Shown piece after piece: positions 41,601-59,351 of a stretch of 64,000 nt of DNA. Source of the DNA: Triplophysa rosa (Eukaryota; Chordata; Actinopteri; Cypriniformes; Nemacheilidae); contig NC_079898.1 in NCBI RefSeq assembly GCF_024868665.1, positions 10,725,458 through 10,789,457 of the forward strand. Reading direction: 5' to 3'. A program made the position numbers and the translations under genes. The notes beneath the pieces are model-generated. The model did no database searches. It had not been told where the DNA came from and saw only the letters and a list, made by a program, of their open reading frames with translations. Within the stretch, counting starts at the first letter, position 1. Every line of letters begins with the position of its first letter.

Positions 41601-44600
41601 AATGCTTTATACATTTCTTTGTTCTGTTGAACACAAAAGAAGATATTTTGAAGAATGTAGGAAAGCAAACAGTACTGGGCACATTTGACTACCATTGTCA
41701 CTTTTCCTACTATGGTAGTCAATAGTGGCCAAGAACTGTTTGGTGACAAGCATTCTTCCAAATATATTTCTCTGTTCATCAGAACAAAAACATTTATACA
41801 GATTTGGAGGGTGAGTAAATGAAGACAGAATTTTTATTTTTGGGTGAACTGTCCCTTTACCTCCACACAACTGAATATATGTCAAGGGTTCTGCAAATAT
41901 TAATATAATGTATTATTTGATGAAAGTCTTGATGTGTTGGTCTCTCTCCACATGCATTGTCTGCACTTGAACTGCGTCACTGGCTCGGTATAGAATGTTT
42001 ACCTTTAAATAATGCGCAACAACCAGAACAACATCGATAGTCACAACACGAGAGCAGAGGAGTGAATTGTGTTGTTTGAAGAGATAGGTCAAGACTTTGT
42101 ATTTACAGTTATTTGCTTTTCTCCAAGCACGTTTGATGCCTTCAGAACATTTGAAATGTGCATGACTCGCACAGTTATTTTATAACACTTTAAAAAAATC
42201 TACATTTTGGTTTCAAAACTCAAAGAAAGCTAATCAACATAAAGGTGAGTAAATTAAAAATCGATCGTTTTTGGGTGAACTAATCTTTTAAGTTAACTAG
42301 CGCGCTCCTACAGTAGCTGACATGAAACTCCACTGTCTAGGCTTCCACTGGCAGTCTCTTTAAAACGCTGCTCTGTGTTTGCATAAAGTCTCATCTTTGT
42401 CAAGTGACTGGACACACCCCCTGTATTAGCCAATGGTCAACCTCACTCAAGTCACCAGCATGAAAACAAATAAGTTCATATGCAGTGAGAAAAGGGCTTC
42501 ACGCAACAACAAAAAATGGTAACAATGTTTACCTCGAGAAGGCTTCCCACGAGGTGGGCTTGATTCCTGTAATAAAAAAAGCACATGATTTAACATGCTT
42601 ACCACGAACAGTCACTTATTAAATTACATACAAATTATCATAACATATATTGCATTTATTGTAATTATATTGGTATAAAATCTTATATAATCTTTAGGCT
42701 CTTTTAGGAGCTCTGTACCTTCTGATTGGACATGTTGCTATAAATGGAGGTTTTGTGGTCCCTACGCTCCATTCTATCTTTTCTCTGATCAGGACGATGG
42801 TGGATTCGCAGTGCTGTGCTAAATGAGCTTCTGGGTCTCTCCTGGACTAAGCATGAACTATTTGGCCTTGAGTGAGATGGCTGAGGAAGAGTATGTCTTC
42901 TAGACTTAACATCAATGGGAGGTAATATACATTTGTTGAGCTAAACACACAATAACAGAAGAATAATAGTGATGGAAGTTATATGCCAGGAGACAGACAC
43001 ACTTACGGGTATTAATCATGAGTCATGACTATAATAAACAAAGCAAATCTACAGAAATGAATGACTTTTTGTATTAGGTTTGGAGCTAATATATCATTTT
43101 GACTACCACCGAGACATTCAATTTGCAAATGAATTATTTAAAATGCTATTTCCAGCTTTCCTGTTTGTTTTTGATCATCTGAACAGAAATTAGAAATCAG
43201 AACAGACAGAAATTAAAGACAGTAACTTTAAAATGCATTAAGAAGGAATTGATAGTTACCCTCAGGTTTTCATTCAGCTCTTTACTGAGAGCCAGAGATA
43301 TATCTCGGTCTCTTTTGTAAGAACTGGTCCTCTGGAGGTCCTTTTTAGTCATAGGACTGAGAGACCCATCTTTACACGGGTAAATGTTTCCACTGTTTGC
43401 TTGTAGCTTTCTCATAACAACACTGCAATTTGACAATCTGTCCAGTTCTGTCTTAGCGCTCTTGTTGAAGATTTTAGACTCCCTCCGACCCAGCTCAGGG
43501 TTTTTGACTGGCAGTTCGGGTTTAGGCTGTGCGCTTGAGACTTTGGGGGTCTTCTCAGGGGGTTCAAGGCAAGGTCTAACCGATGCAGGACGGGATGTGC
43601 CATCTGAACTTTGGCGCCGTGGAATACCGAGTGGAATGAGTTCTTTCACTAAAAAACAAAGACAGTCACAGAGACAGTCTGGCTAGACGCAAATGCAACA
43701 ATGACTCCTTCATATCACATGGTAGCTGAATCACATTACACACCTGGATTACATGCTAGCACAGGTTTAATAAGATTATCAGCAATATCGGGTAAGGAGT
43801 AGGTACAGAAGTAAGACTGACATGATTAAAATGGATAAATCTGGATTAAAAAGAGGGAAATTATGCAAGGGTTAAGCAACAAATTGCATTCGCCCATATT
43901 CTGGAGGACAGCCAATGCCAATGCACCATAAACTCACAAGCAGATCAACAGCAGCCCAACACTAAGCATCCCTCTGTAGGGTTAATAAATGCAACACAGG
44001 GGATCTCTATCTCACCCATAGAGGTAATGTGTTGCTTCAGATTACTCGACATTTTATAGTGATGAAAGATAGCCAGGTGTCTCTAAAAGTCATCCTTGTC
44101 ATCTGTACGGAGTGAAATGCACGTATATCATGTGTTAAAACAACTAAACGTATATATAAGCATGCAAAACTCTCATTTGTTTAGCTAACCAAATCCAGTT
44201 CAGTTCAGTCTGTGCCACTGACACCCATTCCTATACGATGAGGTAGGCTACACAAATACAGCATTTACAAGACACACTTTACCATCAGTCAACATACGAT
44301 ATGACAGATTTTATGTTCAACAGACCTGTGATCCATGTTTCAAGGGTTGTAATATCAGGTGGGTGTGCGCCTGAAAAACAAAGCAATGGGGAAATTTCAG
44401 ACATGGAAAATTGAACAAAGATTGACATCAAAATCAAATGAAAGGTTTTGCTGTCTTTTGATGACTTTACACCGTGAAGTCGGTTTCAATTGTTCAAGTC
44501 TTTAGGCGGGAATACTTTCGCTATGCGCTCTGTACGTAACGTTAAACCGCTAACGTTAGCATGCTAGTCTTACGAATCGAAACCAGCAACTTTTAAGTTT

Positions 44601-44885
44601 CAGCTGAAGACATCACTGACAGCTAGTGTAACGTTAATGTTTTGCTTTGACAAATGCCACAAATAAACATCCTTCCCGGATATCCAAATACCGCTCACTA
44701 CTGTCAAACATGCTGACGTTACCGTGAAGTTTTACCGACAATCCGTTCAAACACAAGCAAACAAACAAACAGCTGTGCATCTCAACTTTTATAAAGAGAC
44801 CATTTCGTTCATCAATTTTGACCAGGTTAACAGAAAACGTTTACAATATCCAAACAAACCACGACTTACTAGCTGTCAAGCCCAT
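29607..44885 (-). CDS. slf2: SMC5-SMC6 complex localization factor 2 (FAM178A homologue)
   Basis: SLF2 with SLF1 links RAD18 to the SMC5/6 complex at damaged or stalled forks in the nucleus. Coding exons: 44885-44870, 44370-44326, 43648-43260, 42940-42719, 42566-42533, 41247-40271, 40149-40064, 39061-38951, 38213-38046, 37824-37722, 37172-37085, 37000-36844, 36690-36594, 36487-36311, 36095-36001, 35889-35802, 35636-35529, 35407-35330, 30592-30506, 30399-30331, 30188-29607. The total of 3777 nt (1258 aa) is in frame throughout. The N-terminal half (about 1-590) is low-complexity, Ser/Pro/Lys-rich, with basic clusters (KRKRE) and acidic patches. The conserved FAM178 region (about 600-1075) matches recalled human SLF2 at EFLQKFSV, HPGEEIF, MMSVHP, QAYYL, EKHIKCDIRE and KLYDYWKP. 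An acidic tail of about 180 residues follows. The first two tiny exons (5 and 15 codons) are inferred from splice sites and phase. An alternative start in 44012-44031 (MSSNLKQ) would splice to the same acceptor. Confidence 0.92.
31747..32527. mobile_element. Non-autonomous hAT element
   Basis: It starts TAGGGCTGTGTATTGGCAAG and ends TTTTTGCACAGCCCTA. A perfect 8-bp duplication GTAGTTAC lies at 31739-31746 and 32528-32535. Subterminal repeats contain CGATACGATAC and ATCGATA motifs. 781 bp, no transposase, in the slf2 intron 30593-35329. Confidence 0.88.
32737..33018. mobile_element. Palindromic MITE, same family as 5596-6028
   Basis: The left end TTTAAAGGGACAGTTCATCC and right end GGTGAACTATCCCTA enclose inverted arms with ACCTGTATGACTTTCTTCCG and AACACAAAAGAAGATATTTT and their complements around CCCATTCACTTCTA. 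In the slf2 intron. Confidence 0.8.
33230..33375. repeat. Short dispersed GGGTTAAA/ACCCAGC repeat
   Basis: Five or so imperfect copies of a TGGGTTAAAATAACCCAGC-like unit in both orientations. Origin not known. In the slf2 intron. Confidence 0.45.
33576..33690. mobile_element. Terminal fragment of a hAT-like element
   Basis: It begins TAGGGATGCACCGAAACG, a terminus common in fish and mammalian hAT MITEs, and continues with GGCCGAAGCCGAA repeats. I could not find a matching right end, so the far boundary is only approximate. Confidence 0.5.
34416..34952. mobile_element. Possible short TIR element
   Basis: TTTAAAGAGTACATAAC at the left and its complement GTTATGTACTCTTTAA at the right form an inverted pair about 540 bp apart. 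It contains no ORF of note and its class is unknown. In the slf2 intron. Confidence 0.55.
41612..41859. mobile_element. Truncated palindromic MITE
   Basis: It has the right end GGGTGAACTGTCCCTTTA and both inner blocks (AACACAAAAGAAGATATTTT and the ACATTTATACAGATTTGG side) but lacks the left TIR. A second right-end fragment (TTTTTGGGTGAACTAATC) lies at 42240-42293. In a slf2 intron. Confidence 0.7.
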
Positions 44886-45692
44886 TTTGGGCACGTTTAT
44901 TTAATCGTATGCGGCATTTCGAAACAAAAGTGCATGCGCAAATGTTTAAGGGAGAAATGGCATTGAATGTGTACCAGACATCGCTGAGGATCATTTGATA
45001 AACTCCATGATGAACGCGCTGTTGTGTTTCTCAGGAGCCGCCATTTGTATGTGGGAGGAGCCAGTGGTGTATTTCACGGAAACAACCGCTAGGGGGCATC
45101 AAGTGTGCGCGCCAAAATTAAAAGTAGAAATAATAATGAATGAGAGGGTCTGTTATTTCAGCTGCAATTGTGTGAAGAAGAATATACAAATTCCTATAAA
45201 GTTGCAGGACTTATTAAGCAAAATAGATACTAAACAGTACAAAACTTAATACAAAATACTAATAAAACATTGTAATGCATGAAAAGCTACCGTAATTCTC
45301 AAATAAAAAACCTAGCGTGGCATAAAAGCCTTTTAATTGTCCCTTATTACGAAACTTGTTTGCCAGGACATTTATTTTTATTAGAAATCTTTTCCACAAA
45401 AAAGCCTAAACATGTCACTTTGTTTTTATGTCGTGTCACCGCTGTCTTGATAACTACAAAGCAAGCATTTGTTAGGTTCGTGAGTCTCTATTCGTGGATA
45501 ATTTAACCTAAAATGCATTGTGTTTCCTGATGATATTTCTTGAAAACACAAAGTCCACATGCCGTCTATTCTACACTATACGGTACTATAGCAGCAGTCT
45601 GGTAGGGTAGGCTATTATGTAACGGGGGCGTTCTGCAAATATATGGGTTAAAAGTTCTGTTTGACACCAATGAAGGTTACTGGAGCAGGAAA
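44886..45692. promoter_or_regulatory. Head-to-head slf2/cpxm1 upstream region
   Basis: The 807 bp between the two start codons must hold the slf2 promoter and probably that of cpxm1. It contains an NRF1-like TGCATGCGCA at 44931-44940 and a YY1-like GCCGCCATTTG at 45037-45047, both close to the slf2 start and typical of housekeeping promoters. No TATA box was identified for cpxm1. Whether the promoter is truly bidirectional is inference. Confidence 0.5.
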
Positions 45693-52531
<6,839 letters not shown>

Positions 52532-52632
52532 ACTCGTAGATATTGAGCCGGTCTGTCACAGGTTGAGAGACACTGAGATTCTGAACTGTTACGTAACTCA
52601 CTACTACACACTCCACTTTTATGTATAATGGA

Positions 52633-52638
52633 AATAAA
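52633..52638 (+). terminator. cpxm1 polyadenylation signal
   Basis: AATAAA 102 bp after the stop codon, immediately before a mariner-like insertion. This makes a very short 3' UTR. Confidence 0.6.
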
Positions 52639-52641
52639 ATA

Positions 52642-53145
52642 CACGACCGGTCAAAAGTTTTAGAACACTTACTCGCTTATTTTCCCACATTTTAGAAAAT
52701 AGTAGCTTATCACATCTGTGAAATAACAAAGGGAACTATGAGAATTATGTTACGACTTAAAAATGTAAACAAAAAAATCCAACTTGGTATATTTTAGCAT
52801 CTTCAGTGTAGTCATATTTTGCCTAGAATTTCCAGAAAATGTTTCATTGCATTTTATCAAGCAGCTCCTTAAAGTCTCAACCTGAAATGTTTTTTAAACA
52901 ATATTGAAGGAATTCCCACTAATTCTGTGCTTTTATTGGCTGCTCTTCATTATTCAAAGTCTTCAATTTCAAAGACATTTTTATTAAATAAAATTTTAGT
53001 TTGTAATGAAAAAGATGTTTGCACAATTATATTCTTGTCCAAGAAACGGATTTCAGACATTTAAACACATCCCCTCAGATCAAAACCTTTTTAAGATAAT
53101 GAGAAACATTTCACTCAAGTGTTGTAAAACTTTTGACCGGTAGTA
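52642..53145. mobile_element. Non-autonomous mariner-like element at the cpxm1 3' end
   Basis: The TIRs CACGACCGGTCAAAAGTTTT and (complement) TACTACCGGTCAAAAGTTTT are flanked by TA at 52640-52641 and 53146-53147. 504 bp, noncoding. It is related to the split copy at 16125-17790. Confidence 0.82.
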
Positions 53146-53686
53146 TAGGTCAACATCAACAGCATGATTATGGATTTAAGCTAGTTTTTCACTTTTTAAT
53201 GTGGTCTAACTTGAGCACATTGAATGTTCTGATGCTAAACATGTGACTGTTTCTTTTACCACTACAGATTTCTAAGAATGTCTCATTTTGAAACAAAAAC
53301 TGAGGTTGTAGCTGGTATTCTACCCTCAGATTATGTTATTGATATAAAAAAGCTAATAAAATATTTTTAAAAAACACCTTTCAGATCTACATATTCTGTT
53401 CTTTTATCACAAATATCTAATTTAGACCTAATAGGTTTTAAGATTTTGAAAAAACTTGCACAAATTTAGATATAACCTGAATAAGAAATATTTATGAATC
53501 CATGCGATTTCTTTACTTTTTGAAGCACACAGGCCCTCTTTGGACAGCTTTTAAACAGCTGATCTGCTGGAGAGTGAGACATGCCGATGCTTATTCAGTG
53601 TACTTAAGCACCATAAAGTGTCCCAAACACCTTTTGTTTACACCATTTTTCTTCCCCGTGTCAAACAGAACTTGTTAAAAAAAATC

Positions 53687-53692
53687 TTTATT
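53687..53692 (-). terminator. Candidate dcaf10 polyadenylation signal
   Basis: AATAAA on the minus strand about 1.0 kb past the dcaf10 stop. The region 53693-54705 would be its 3' UTR and shows no other feature. Confidence 0.4.
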
Positions 53693-54705
53693 TAATATAT
53701 CTGTACCACTGCATCCTTAGTAATGTTAACATAAAGAGAGTGATTCATACTGTGTAACAATCATGGTTAAAGGATGGTCACTCCATTATAAAAACTCATG
53801 AAGGAACCACTGATTTTAGTCCCAAAAAAGGTGGACATCCAGATTTGTCCCTCCTCCCGATTCTGAGAATGCTAAATTCAAAATATAAAACACTCATCCG
53901 TCAGTTAAACCTGCATCCAACTGCTACCTCGCACTGTCCTCATGTCCAGAGTTCACAACTCTTCAGCGATGTGTTAGGAGCATCACATCATGGGATTCAT
54001 CCGCGACCACTGATTGTCCCTGTTGAGTCCATATGTATGAACAAAAACTAACAAAATTCTCTAGATCATTCAGACCAACCAGTCAGTAGTAAATGTGTTC
54101 ATCCTAACACACACGTACACAGTACATACTGCATTTGACAATCTAGAAATCAGACTTAAGTTAGTGTTAAGAACAAGCAGACTACCAAACGTATAAAAAA
54201 AGAAAAGTAAAGCCACATACTTCCAGAAAAAAACATGGCAAAGACTAAAATGTTTGGCAAAACGCAAAAACTGCCACCAGGTACAACATGACCAGTTTGA
54301 ACTGCTTACAGATAAAGTAAGACTTACATGTAAATGGCTAAAGCTGTTACTGCATTACTGAATGAATGAGCAAACATGAAAAAAATCTCACAATTCTCCA
54401 ACGTTCACATTTGTGACCGACCACACTCAACCTCCATCGCTCTGAGTGAAGACTCATACCATCATCTCTCATTACTGCGCACACAGTTTATAGCGTAAAT
54501 GACAACTACATCTAAGAACAACAAACTCGCTTGCACAAGGTCATACACATGTATACACAATGCTATGACCCAAGAAATCACAATCATTTCTTTCTCCCAT
54601 TACCTGCCATCAACATTTGTCTGACCAGTCAAATGCCTCTGCCATTTGTAGCAGGTACAAAGATATAGTTCAGCAATTCATGTAAATTCGTTAATCTGTT
54701 TGTGG

Positions 54706-57700
54706 TTAAAAGTGTGGTTGGTACAGGGATACACGTCCGCTGAGGCAGCCCGACGCTAGCTGACAATGAGTGGGCGAGAACTTTGTTGTGAGCACCACGT
54801 CGCTGTGAGAGTAGATGGAACGGACCTCCCGCAGCAGAGCCGTCCGCACGGGCATGCAGTCCACCAGCTCGCCACAGTGCTCGTCGAACGACAGCAGGCG
54901 CACACCGTAACCGTATGGCGAGCAAATGAGTCGTCCATCGGGGCTGAAGCATAGCTCCTTAATGTAGCCACGGCCAACGTTTGCCTCCTCGATGTAGTGT
55001 GTGAGACGCAGAGAGCAGCGAGGAGACGATGGGGGTCGAGGTGGTGCACCCTCCTGAAACTCATACACACACGTCCACTGGAGAAGGGAAGTGTTTTTTT
55101 AGCAAAAAAGGTTTTCCACAATTCTGTTGTCTATACAGTACGTGCATAATTATTAGGTACATTGATTTTCTGGTCATATTTTTTTCCAGGCACAGTTACT
55201 GTAAAACTGTAAACAGGTACAGTTTAACAGCAAAAGAATGAAGAATTAATATGAAGAATAAGGTTGTGAAACCATGAGAAACCCTTAAGTCTCCAGTGCC
55301 ACCATTTTCCAGAATTGCCACTTACCTTTTGCTACCCCATTGGTTACGCCTCAATGTTGCAATTTCTAGTATTGCATTCTTATAATGGGCATTAAATATT
55401 TTTGACTTTTCTGACTCATTATACCTGTAGAATAAATAGTACCTAATAATTCTGCACACCTAAATATAAAGCGTTTTTTACTTCAAGCCTTTGCTAACTA
55501 TTATATATCACAGATTATATACAGTACACGAATCATTGTAATTATTTAGACTGATGTGGTTAAGAATTGGTAAAATGTGCCTGGAATTTTTTTAAATAAA
55601 AAAATCAATGTACCTAATTATTAAGCACGCACTGTAAAGGAAAGTATACTACACTGTACTTTTGAACGGTTGTTTAGGTAAGTTACTGACCTCTTGATCA
55701 TCCATGTTGCTGGAGCAACGGAGAAGTGTGGCCCAGCCCTTAGGATGCAGCTGTAAGGAGGTGATGCAATTTCCTCTGTCCCTCTCACCTGGGATCTCTG
55801 GGGTTAAAACCTCCAGACTGTTTCTGGGTGACAAACCTGGACAAAATGTGAACACAATGAGAACCATAATAGTGACCTTAAAAATCACTGATGGGTAAAA
55901 TTGACTAAAAACTGAATTAGTGAAGGTTAAAGGAAAAGTTCACCCAAAAATGAAAATCTTTCGCCATTTATTCAGTCTATTTCAAACGTGTATGACTTTC
56001 TTTTTATGCAGAACACAAAAGATATTCAGAAGAATGTTGGTTACCCAACACCACCAGTCCCCATTGACTTTTATTATGGACACAAAACCACATAGACATT
56101 TCTCAATATATCTTCTTCAGTGTTCCACAGAAAAAAAGAGTCATATACAGGTTTTGAAAGACATGAGGGTGAATAATTGACAGCTGAATTGTTATTTTTA
56201 GGTGAACTATCCCTTTAAGAATAAAATTAGCACTGGCACTTTTTTAAAATAATAGCACTATAGCTGTAATTTTACTTTTTTATTATATTATATGTAAAAT
56301 CATTCTATTTAAGCTTTACCCTCTCTATGCGGATGGGCTTTGCTGTCAATAGTATGACGAGAACCCCCTGACCTGGGACCTGCCGATGAACCTTCTGAGA
56401 GAAAGAAGAGATTCTCAATATACAAATGTGCTCATAAACTTTTATACATCTTGCAAAATTTGGAAAATGTTTAAAGGTTAAGAATTCTCAAAATGAAGGT
56501 TTGTTTTTAATGTAGTACTGCCACGAACAAGCTATTTCACATAATACATATTTACATATTGTCCACAACTGTATATATAAATATATATATCAATAATAAT
56601 AATATTAAACACAAAATGCTTTTTAAATTGCTATTTTGAACTTAAAGTAGCAAACAAGAATACTCTAAATGTAACTGTTGTAAGTAACATACATTTTTTG
56701 TATGAATTTACCATAAGATTATTATTATTTAACATGTCATTTTATGTTCCATTCCAATTTAATACATAAAAAGCACATTCTTATATTACGACTTCCTCCC
56801 AAATCTATCCGAGCAAATATCAATATCAGATCCTGCATAAATGCTTCCCATACCACCGCTTCCCTAGTTTTCACATTTTATTATAGTTCCCACGTATCAA
56901 ATATGTCATGTGTTTATGCTTCATAACATGCAAATACCTGTGCTGAGCGGAGCTCTGCGGGCCCGTAAGATGCGGTAGCTACCGACCTCAAGGCTCTGGG
57001 TCAGGTCAAGATCATGTAAGATGAGCAGGTAACCAGAGGAGGTGGAGATCAACATCTTACTGCAGTCTGGAGTCAGACGCATACGCATTAAATAGCGTGT
57101 GTGAAAAAACTTTTTGTGTGGGCAGCCGTCTTCTGTAAACCTTAACGCACAGACAGCAGAATGATCGAGTCATGTGCAAACTCACATCAGCCATAATACA
57201 TACACCCTACCATACCGCAAACACATACCTGTTGGTATCCCAGGTAATGACATTTCCATCAAATCCAGATGTGACCAGCAGGCGAGTGTTTGTGTCATAC
57301 TCTATGTTCTTGACCCAGCTGGCGTGGCCGTGCAAGGAGCACACCTTCGTGTTGAGTTTCCGCAAATCCCACAATGCAATAGTAGTGTCATCAGAGCAGG
57401 TCGCAAACAGACGGTTGTCAAGAAACCTAAATATTACACAAGATCAACCTCACGCAGACATCACAGAGAAACATATGGGCTACAGTAGTACATGCAAAAG
57501 TTTAGCATGGAATGCTGTGAAGTTTCATATGGAATTGTTATTGAAACATACAATTATTTTTGCACATGTAATTAAGGCTTGTAACTCAGACAAGGCATGA
57601 ATTATGTTTGTGAATATGTACCTTATGTTGTTTACACAGTCCTCATGAGCCTCCACCAGTGTTTTAATATGTCTGGAGGAAACGGGGTCAAACAACAGCA

Positions 57701-59351
57701 CCTCTGTCTGTTCACAAGCAACCGTCAAAACCGACCTAAAAAGATATTCAGTAATTTATTGAGTTTTCTGAGCACTGGATGATAAAAATAACTCAAAAAT
57801 GCCTTTAAAAAACAATACAAGCTTTAAACTTTGTCTTGTGTCTCTTAGATTTATTGTATAAAAAGACTACACGATTGCTTGAATGACTCTTTTTTGTGCT
57901 TGGTCTAAATAGAGAAGTCTTTATCTACTCTTTAACATACAGCCACAGAAAAAAATAAGAGACTGTTTCAGAGACAGTTTTTCTGATTTTAAAATGTACT
58001 ATTTATAGGTATGTGCTTGGGTAAAATGATAGTTTTTGTTTCATTCTGTGAACTACTAACAATATTTTTACCAAATTTCAAATAAAAATATTGTTTTTAT
58101 TTGCATTTATTTGCAGAAAACGAAGACTGGAGAAACAGATCAAAATAACAGAAAATATGCTTTGTATTATCAGACCTCTAAAAACTGCAAAGAAAATAAG
58201 TTCATATTCACTTTTAAGCAATACAACAGTACTTTTTGTACATGTATTTAGAAGTTCGAAAAATTATTTTTTTGTGTAATAATCTGGATTTTTAGCACAG
58301 TTTTCATGTGTCTTGTCATGCTGTCAGTCTTTCACATTGCTGTTGGATGACTTTGTGTCACTCCTGGGGTTTGATTTTGCTGAAATTCAACAGACACCGG
58401 ACTGAAATGACCACAATACATCTAGAAATGATGATCTAAAAAGAAAATTTGGAGTGGTCTCTTAATTTTTTGTGTGGCTTTATTTGTTAAAATGTACAAT
58501 TTTTAGTACTTTAAAATGCCAGATATAAATTAATTTAGTATTTTGCGTACATTTTGGATACAGAAGAATAGCTGACCCCAATCTATTGTTATCACCCAGT
58601 GTTAAAAAATTAAACTAAAAAACAGAGCTTTTACAAAAAAAACTATATTATTAGTTAGGAACAATACAGGAATATTAGGTCACGTGACAGGTAAGCACCA
58701 GGGCAGCAGAGTGCCAGTCTGAATATAAGAAATGTCAAGAATGTTTATTTACATCAAAACAAACTAAAAAACTCTAAAACCCATTTGAAGCTTAATCAGG
58801 GTCCTATTTTACATTACACAGAGATAAACGTCGTTTAAATAACACAAAATCTCAAACTTTAGTATACTAATGTGCCCTTTGCATTCAGCTCGTCTGGCAA
58901 ATGACAACTCGGCGCGCGTGCCGTATTTTTTCACGTACCCGTCCGGTGAGTACTCCAGGTTAAAGACAGCTCCGTGAGTCTGTGTACTGAGGTTCATCGA
59001 ATCAGTAGCCGGGCTCATGGACGAATAAAGCCGTGTCATGGTCCGAAACTGATCCCGCGCAGGGTCCACGAACGGCCCCCTACGGACCGTCCTCCTGCAA
59101 ATCCACGAGAACAGAGAGTCGTACATGCTAGAGACCCTGGACCCCGTCCCGTCATCTCCGGCTAACTCGAGCCTCGAGCTGCCCTGCACAAAGGCACTCT
59201 CCTGGCCCGCTTGCGGAGATGATGGTCTCGTTGACCCCTTGTCATCATCGGTGTCTTCCTCCCCGTGCCGCAGATCGTCGTCCAGCTCGTCGACACGGGC
59301 GGCGCGCGGCTCCTCGGGGTCTTCATTGTCGCTCGGCTGTCCCGAGCTCAT
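54706..59351 (-). CDS. dcaf10: DDB1- and CUL4-associated factor 10 (WDR32 homologue)
   Basis: DCAF10 is a WD40 substrate receptor for the CUL4-DDB1 ubiquitin ligase. Exons in gene order: 59351-58939, 57735-57622, 57426-57229, 57140-56938, 56394-56320, 55836-55691, 55077-54706, giving 506 residues in frame. Exon 1 encodes an acidic, low-complexity N-terminus, then RRGPFVDPARDQFRTM and HGAVFNLEYSPDG, which begins the WD repeats. Later exons carry typical repeat ends (TIALWDLRK, VITWDTNR) and the C-terminal GCLSGRVSLYQPHF before the stop. A Ser/Gly-rich loop is encoded by the 75-nt exon. The N-terminal leader looks somewhat shorter than I recall for the mammalian protein (about 559 aa). Intron 6 (55078-55690) contains a complete mariner-like element, intron 5 (55837-56319) a palindromic MITE, and intron 1 a second mariner relative. 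Confidence 0.94.
55136..55634. mobile_element. Mariner-like element with long TIRs
   Basis: It begins CAGTACGTGCATAATTATTA and ends with the complement of CAGTGCGTGCTTAATAATTA. The match continues through GGTACATTGATTTT, giving TIRs of about 34 bp. TA flanks both ends (55134-55135 and 55635-55636). 499 bp, no transposase, in dcaf10 intron 6. Confidence 0.85.
55927..56218. mobile_element. Palindromic MITE
   Basis: The left end TTAAAGGAAAAGTTCACCC and right end GGTGAACTATCCCTTTAA enclose inverted arms around CCCATTGACTTTTATTATGG. In dcaf10 intron 5. Confidence 0.82.
57940..58479. mobile_element. Non-autonomous mariner-like element, copy 2
   Basis: It starts CAGCCACAGAAAAAAATAAG after a TA and shares most of its body with 13212-13728, for example TCATTCTGTGAACTACTAAC and AAAATATTGTTTTTATTTGC. 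The right TIR is decayed (TGTGTGGCTT), so the end is approximate. In dcaf10 intron 1. Confidence 0.72.
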
